The notes beneath the pieces were generated by a model, which made no database searches, was not told the origin of the DNA, and saw only the letters and a list, made by a program, of their open reading frames with translations. A stretch of 64,000 nucleotides of DNA, taken from Epiperipatus broadwayi. Taxonomy: Eukaryota > Onychophora > Udeonychophora > Euonychophora > Peripatidae. Both the position numbers and the translations under genes were made by a program. Numbering within the stretch: the first letter of the stretch is position 1; each line of letters begins with the position of its first letter. The DNA lies in assembly GCA_028023455.1 (NCBI GenBank), contig JAQFVV010006231.1:5906036-5970035 (forward strand), in the 5' to 3' direction. Below, one piece after another: positions 58,108-64,000 of the stretch.

Positions 58108-58833
58108 ACAAACATGTTAAAATAGCTTTAAAAAAACACATAAAAAAGTTTAATTAGACTTCAGCTGCTTAATAGCTGGATGGAATGGATTCAACAGTTT
58201 ATTGTTGATAGATATATAGTAATACATGACATTTTTTACTTGCTTTCACTTATAAAATATTTGTAATGTTATAATCGTGATTTGAAGTGTACTTCTCACA
58301 ATCCCAAAGTTATTCATTTTTATAAAGCTTTATTTTTTTTTTTAATCCTTGACAATCATGATCATTTTTCTTTTATTATTTTAAATAATCTAATTGTTTA
58401 TGTTTATAATTTACATTTTTTAATTGTTATTTATTATCATTCATTTTAAAATTAAAATGGAACATGTAAAATATATATTCTTGAACTATTTCTTGAGAAC
58501 TTCTGATAAATTCTGTAGTATTGAAGTAGCTATTTTTTAAAATGAAAAAAATGTAATTTTATAAATAGTATTAATGTTATGTAAAAATTTCATTGGAATA
58601 GACAATCATCACTGACTTAATTATAAATGTGGAAATTTATTGCAAAGAAATATAATTTTCCATTCAGCAATTGCTGTTTTATGTAATATGAAATATTAAA
58701 AAAGATAAGTAAATATATATTTTTCAAAGCAGATGCATATTTTTATTAACTTTGAATTTACACCTATCTATCTATCTATATATATATATATATAGTAATG
58801 ATCTGCTACTGGTCCCTCATAACTTGAAATAAA
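58108..58833 (+). promoter_or_regulatory. Anoctamin 3' UTR with candidate poly(A) signals
   Basis: AT-rich sequence follows the stop with no coding frame. Candidate poly(A) signals are the variant ATTAAA at 58695-58700 and canonical AATAAA at 58828-58833. A TA microsatellite lies at about 58768-58795. The true 3' end is not visible from sequence alone. Confidence 0.45.
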
Positions 58834-59274
58834 AAATTTTAAGATGTGGAAAATGAGCAAGGAGTATTAAGTTTAACTAGTCGGAAAATTCTGAAATTAT
58901 GATGAAGATGAACATTGTCTCTTCAAAATACAACAAACTTATATTGTCTTGATGATGCTGTCTATAGTTATTTTTACTCCCCAGTTAAATTTATCACTAG
59001 GCTCATATCTTGATTTATTAAATAAAAGTCATAATTAGTTTTTCACTAACTACATCTAATAAAATTAGAAACATTTGTCACTCTCCTTTTGATTTTCCAT
59101 TTCACTATCCTTGACCATTGAGCTACACACTTGGTCATGTTCTTCAATTGGAGTCTTCCTGTTGGAATTACATAATAATAATGTGCAGCAACTAGTATGG
59201 CCATTCTAATCCCAAAAAATTATTAAAAAGAAAAAAACTCAAAAATCAGTTTTGTGATGACTGTACAAACCAAT
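58834..59274. other. Downstream of gene, nothing seen
   Basis: AT-rich sequence just past the candidate poly(A) signal. Another AATAAA occurs near 59019. No gene is seen. Confidence 0.5.
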
Positions 59275-60250
59275 TCATGAACCAATACTCTTTTAGAAAG
59301 TCTTGCTTTATTCATTCATTTTACATGTCCAATGCAACAAAGGTATGATTTTACAATAGTGGACTCTATTGTTTCACATCCAGTTAAGTTGGAATACATA
59401 TTAATTGATTTTATGATCTTGCTATTGCATTTTTAAAATTTTACAGAGCATCCTTAAATAAAACTCCACTGTTTTTATATTGCAGTGGTAGGATTTTCAT
59501 GCAATAAACTAGGTAAACTAATAGCTATACATACAGCTTAGTACAGTAGTTATTTCACTGTAATGAAATACTCTTTTAATTTATTTGAAGCAATGGCATC
59601 TGTGTTATATCTCAACATGTAAATTCATTTTTCTATTTATAAAGCTGACCATGTATTTAAACTGGTTTGCATTCTCAAGATGATATCCACGCTAAAAGTT
59701 GCTGAGGATTTTTCCAGTAACTACCTGATAAAGAACTTTTGTTTTTTGGACATTAATAATTAAAATATCTTTTGAACTGGCAAATATAGCATAATCATCA
59801 GCATATTGTAAATTCAGAATCCAAGAAAATGAAGTTCATGTTTCACTTTTATTGATTCACATTAAAAATTCTACTATCATATTTATATCTTAATCATTGA
59901 TTTATTAAGCCACCTATAAACAATTGAAAACTACTGTCATAAAAGTTGAAAACAGTCTTGGAGAAAGTATGCATCCTTGTTTATCATCAGCTTCTATTTC
60001 AAATGCCTGATTTTCCATATGGAGAAGTTGTATAATATAAATTTTGATGGAGAACCAACTAATTTCAAACAATGCCATGAAATTAAATGCTTTGACCAAA
60101 TTAATAAAAACAATATATAAATTACTCCTTTTTTCCTACACTTTTCTGTAGGTGTTTCTTGATTTTGTAAAACAACATTTAGCCTCTTGTAGCCATTCAT
60201 CTATGACTGAAAAAACCTAATCAACAAAACTCTAAATGAGTAGGTAAAAT
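59275..60250 (-). pseudogene. LINE reverse-transcriptase remnant
   Basis: Minus-strand blocks in order: NLVKAFNFMALFE (the catalytic-Asp motif with Asn in place of Asp), DDKQGCILSPRLFSTFM, the YADD box at 59794-59805 followed by YAIFASSKDILI and NVQKTKVLY, then NQFKYMVSFI and near 59330 a GHVKM-like C-terminal motif. Frames shift and stops interrupt. It is diverged from the LINE at 28104. Confidence 0.8.
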
Positions 60251-62825
60251 AAATACATTAAAAGTTATCATTTCAATTCTCTCATTTTTAAAAAAGTGAT
60301 TGAAATACTACTTTTACCTGTTCAGAATATTATTGTCAACATATGAGTGTTACTGCCAAATTTATTAAGATTGTAACATTTTTCAGGTCCATATGTTGCT
60401 TTTGGGGCATCAAAAAAAATATCTAGAATCACTATGATCAGACAATGTCTATCTTCTTTAAAGTTTTAATCTATCAATCATTTTTAAGCCTTGTCAATTG
60501 CTGAACGTATACTTCAGATCTCTAAATTTATAATGAAGTTTTATATTTATTATTCTGTAAAGCAGAAAATGCCACATTTCCTTTTATTCAAATCCCTAAT
60601 AATATCATTGTCAGAAATCCAGTCATTATACTTCTTTTTAGCAAACCCAAGAATAAATTTACTAGTATTCATAACGTGCATGTTAAGAGAATTCCATACT
60701 TTAGTAAAGTGACAGCCTTGAAGACATAAATTAGCAATTTTAGTTTTAGTGCAGCTATCATTTTAAACTTGGATCATATTAACCTCCAGACTGTTTATCA
60801 ACTTGTGCTTGTAAATATTTATGTAATGTGAACTTCTCTTGTATTCTGACTCCTAAATATAATGTAATTTATTAAATGTCATTGTTTTGAGCATGGATAC
60901 ATCTTATTCCTTTATAGCAAACAAAGTGTTTGTGATAGACAATCCATGTGTTGTACAAAAATTCAATAACAACAAGCCATTTAAATTTACAGTAATAATA
61001 CCATTATTTCCAATAACTTTTGGCAAAGTCTATGCTATTGTATCAACATATTTTAAAATTACTAAGAAAAAGTAATTGGATCTTGTATTTGTATTTCTGT
61101 GTAATACTATTCAACAATCTCTGAATCTAAGGTTAGAGCATAGGTATTAATAAAATGAGCACTAATACTATAAAATGCAAGGCAAGTTTTTTTACACCAT
61201 TAACCTTTAATTGATACAACAAAGAATTACAAGAAAATACTAAACTAGACTTTATAGTAATAGTGCCACACCATGCATTCTCCTTTCACTGACCTGATGT
61301 TTCACTAAAAGTATCATCAGTTTTAAATCTTGACAATTCTTTAACCATAAATGCAGTCCTCTGCTGTGATCTTACCTATATTTTTTAAAAAAGAAACACC
61401 ATTGCCCCCTACTTTACTACTGATATTATCTATTACTGTAATGAGTAATCTACCAGCATAACAACCTAGTCAGACTGTGCAACAAGTCATTTCTAGACAG
61501 AACTTCGTAAACATGTAGTCTTTGCCAGCTAAACACTTGTTTCACTCCAATCTAGTTCCAAACTGAATCATTAGTTATTGAGATTATATATATATCACAT
61601 AATATTTATCCTGATTAAATCATTGAGTTGAGATTTTTTTCTAGGACTATATAAAATTTCCATTTATAAAAATTAGAATAAATATGCTAATTGTGAATTT
61701 ATTATGTATTTTCTAAAGATATTTTAATAAAGGTTATTGGAAATTCTAATCTACAATTTCAATTATTAGTATTTACAATAGTAATTACACCATATAATAT
61801 TAAATCTTTACTTTCATTATTTATTTGTAATAAGTGTTGCAGGCTATTCTTGAAAAGTTTTAAATTGTTGTCTCCAATGAATTATTTGCTGCTAATTTGC
61901 TATTAACATCTTTAAACTGTATTATTATTATTATTCATTTTACTTTCCAAATTTGTTACTAGAGGAATTTGAACTTAGGATTTTCAGTCTACATTCATCC
62001 TCCACTCCATCTCAAACAACTGGTACACATGACCATACATATGTGAAAAAGATAAAGGATCCCCAATATATGCATTTCATTCTGAGCCAGCACTCATCAG
62101 TCGTACCAGATCATTATCTCCCACACATATTTTATCAGTGTCTGGTTTATATTAAGATAGCAATTCCTTAATCTGTAATGGACAGGCTTCAGATATCTCA
62201 CAATTCCAATAATCCAACTGTCCATTTTATTGATGGAATTCTCAAAGCCCTTGGTGGATTTGACATATCCATGTAGATATTACATCATTCTAACCATATT
62301 ATATGATGATTATGTATCCATTTATATTAATAGGAGAGGGATGGACTAGACTTATACTAGGATGCAACCTATTTCCAAGGCAATATGTAATTAACCTATT
62401 CATTTATTATATTGAATATTTACTGAGTATTGGCTCTTAATTTGTAGGCAAAATAATCCAGGAAAAATGTTTTCTTGCCATCAAACAAGGTGTAAAGATA
62501 ACTCCCCCAGTTGCTTACATCTTTGTTAACCTAACAAAACATGACCCACCTGATGATATTAAGAGATTTTAAATTATGGCCCATGATTTGTTGGCAGAAT
62601 TGGGAAATACCCAGTAAGAGAGCTTGCTGCTGACATCGAAATGATTTATAACAGCCAGCACAGGGAGGCTGTTATGAGCCAACTTGTGCAGAATGTTTCA
62701 TGTAAATGGATCCGAGGGGCAAGACAAGGCATGGTTTAAATGTATAGACCCTACCAAGCAATATTTTTATGAAAACAACATAGTTTGTTCAAAAGAGAAT
62801 AAAAGGACATTGTTTCGTTTTAGTA
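60251..62825. other. Intergenic, no gene recognised
   Basis: Frames at 60491-60712, 60887-61075, 61953-62171 and 62684-62869 show no domains. 62450-62760 is GC-richer and may be an unassigned element. 61921-61938 is an ATT microsatellite. Confidence 0.45.
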
Positions 62826-62863
62826 TCCTAGACTGGTTTCTGCTACTGGCGTCATCAGTGATG
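62826..62863 (-). ncRNA. Hammerhead ribozyme, core intact, weak helices
   Basis: Minus strand: CUGAUGA 62852-62858, stem II region CGC-CAGUA-GCA 62841-62851, GAA 62838-62840, ACCAGU then C17 at 62831. Stem I CAUCA/UAGGA has mismatches. Confidence 0.55.
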
Positions 62864-62983
62864 TGCTAGGATATTCAAGCATTAGATTAAAAATACCAGG
62901 GCAAGCCCAGCACTTTACTTAATGTATAACTATTAAGTAGAAAATCTGATATTTTCAGACATCAATGCTTGAATATCCTAGCA

Positions 62984-63021
62984 CCTCACTGATGATGCCA
63001 GTAGCAGAAACTGGTCTGGGG
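62984..63021 (+). ncRNA. Hammerhead ribozyme, all parts intact
   Basis: CCUCA is at 62984-62988, CUGAUGA at 62989-62995, stem II UGC-CAGUA-GCA at 62996-63006, GAA at 63007-63009, stem III ACUGGU at 63010-63015, C17 at 63016 and UGGGG at 63017-63021. A second stem I helix AUAUCC/GGAUAU lies beyond an internal loop. It is outside the anoctamin gene. Confidence 0.82.
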
Positions 63022-63304
63022 TTGGGGATATTTATAAATACAAGCTTATTAAATTAGGACATGTGATATCTGACTTGATTTATTTGTAATTTTATTTTTT
63101 GCTATTAAGGCTTTGGTGATTTTACATTGCTAAAGCTCTTGATATATGGTGTATCTGAACTTAGTTCAGTCCCATATGGCTATTTAAATTAGATAGCTGG
63201 ATTGGATGTCTGAAAATTTCAGATTTTCTACTTAATAGTTATACATTAAATAAAGTGATGGGCTTGTCCTGGTATTTTTAATCTAATGCTTGAATATCCT
63301 AGCA

Positions 63305-63342
63305 TCTCACTGACTATACCAGTAACAGAAACTGGTCTGGGG
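63305..63342 (+). ncRNA. Degenerate hammerhead ribozyme
   Basis: The layout is as in the motif 321 bp upstream, but the core reads CUGACUA. GAA, ACUGGU, C17 and UGGGG are kept. Confidence 0.55.
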
Positions 63343-63662
63343 TTGGGATATTCTGCAAAGCTTGTCAAGAGTTTATTTTGTGAGCTCTATATAAACAAAA
63401 GATTTTTATAGGGTTTTTCAAAACCTTATCCAATTAAATTTACTTAGAAACATAAATTTTAATCTTTAAATCAATACTTAAAACATGTAAAATGGAGAAA
63501 CGAAATGTATAAAATTCAATTTGGACATATTGAAACATTAAGTAAAAGCTCCCACCACCACACTTTCTAATTTTTATTATAATTATTTTTCTTTGCTTTA
63601 AGATTATTCTTTGATTAAAGATCAACTTTTTGTCCAATGTTACCTATTAACAGTTTATAAAA

Positions 63663-63880
63663 AATAACGTAGCGTAAACCACGGCACGTGCACTTTAAAG
63701 ATAGAACATTATTTAAACTGAATACTCTTCTTTCCAAACACAAGATAAAGTCTTTTTAAAAGATAGAATGGATCCACTCTATCTTTTTCACCCAAGCTAT
63801 ATATATATGGGCCAATCTGAAGCTTTTGGAGCTGAGAGCATGAAGATTTTGATTAATCACTTTATAAAAAATTTCTAGTT
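63663..63880. repeat. Family E repeat, third copy
   Basis: It shares AACACAAGATAAAGTCTTT, TAGAATGGATCCA and CCAATCTGAAGC..GAGCATGAAG with the pair at 35757-36300, with more differences. It is followed by T and A runs at 63881-63906. Confidence 0.7.
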
Positions 63881-64000
63881 TTTTTTTTTTTTAAAAAAAA
63901 AAAAAACAATTTCAAAAATAAAAAATGTTTAATTTTTATCTATTTGATATAATGTTTATTTAGATAGAAATGCCAAATGGATTTTAAATTCATTACATAC

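Larger units (their letters stand above)
62826..63400. mobile_element. Ribozyme repeat family D, inverted plus tandem units
   Basis: A minus-oriented piece (62826-62930) is followed by two plus-oriented pieces with the same TATCCTAGCA..CTGGTCTGGGGTTG block 321 bp apart. Hammerhead motifs are at 62826-62863 (-), 62984-63021 (+) and 63305-63342 (+). It is related to family C by TACTTAATAGTTATACATTA and GACTTGATTT-like segments. Confidence 0.8.

Noticed and set aside
61953-62171. 72-codon frame downstream of the gene
   Set aside because: No family resemblance and no promoter, splice or poly(A) context; likely chance or an old repeat.
1-64000. CRISPR arrays, bacterial operons or prophage
   Set aside because: No regularly spaced direct repeats of that kind; spliced genes and SINE/LINE content show an animal genome.

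Overview
The window is strongly AT-rich animal DNA with one large intron-containing gene. The gene is an anoctamin (TMEM16) on the + strand. Kilobase-size introns, GT..AG splicing, tRNA-derived SINEs, LINE, hAT and LTR remnants and long foldback repeats point to an invertebrate metazoan. I cannot name the species.

Gene: nine exons (2092-2203, 8255-8315, 15425-15522, 20009-20142, 25928-26080, 33813-33865, 38457-38647, 50309-50405, 57883-58107) join in phase without a stop into 373 residues. They cover TM5 to TM10 and the C-terminus. The N-terminal domain and TM1-TM4 lie left of the window. All six ligands of the family's Ca2+ site are present. Two further stretches with splice-like borders and hydrophobic open frames (41009-41096 and 48317-48476) lie in intron 7 and are in phase with exon 7.

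Main discovery: the commonest repeats carry a hammerhead ribozyme consensus. It consists of CUGAUGA, a short stem II, GAA, a tiny self-complementary stem III (ACUAGU, ACCGCGGU or ACUGGU), C17 and a CCUCA/UGGGG stem I. At least three repeat families share it while their helices differ in sequence. The copies are arranged as inverted pairs and tandem units of about 448, 376 and 321 bp. One array of an inverted plus two tandem units has a perfect 13-bp target duplication. This looks like retrozyme or Penelope-type non-autonomous retroelements.

Layout: 1-597 ribozyme repeat; 2092 exon 1; 3884-7262 ribozyme-repeat cluster with a SINE; 8255 exon 2; 9440-13088 degenerate coding remnant plus two TIR elements, one with a 9-bp TSD; 15425 exon 3; 17677-18968 ribozyme array; 20009 exon 4; 20334-21773 foldbacks; 24611-25066 foldback with a tRNA-like centre; 25928 exon 5; 28104-31325 LINE pieces; 33813 exon 6; 35757-36300 duplicated unknown repeat; 38457 exon 7; 40063-40793 solo LTR; 41141-44118 hAT; 47342-48078 ribozyme repeat; 50309 exon 8; 52289-52431 SINE; 53971-54163 perfect 84-bp foldback; 57222-57550 long foldback; 57883 last exon and 3' UTR; 59275-60250 LINE; 62826-63400 ribozyme repeat; 63663-63880 another copy of the 35.8-kb repeat.

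Everything outside the anoctamin exons is intronic or intergenic, mostly mobile-element debris. All family assignments come from reading the sequence, not from database searches.
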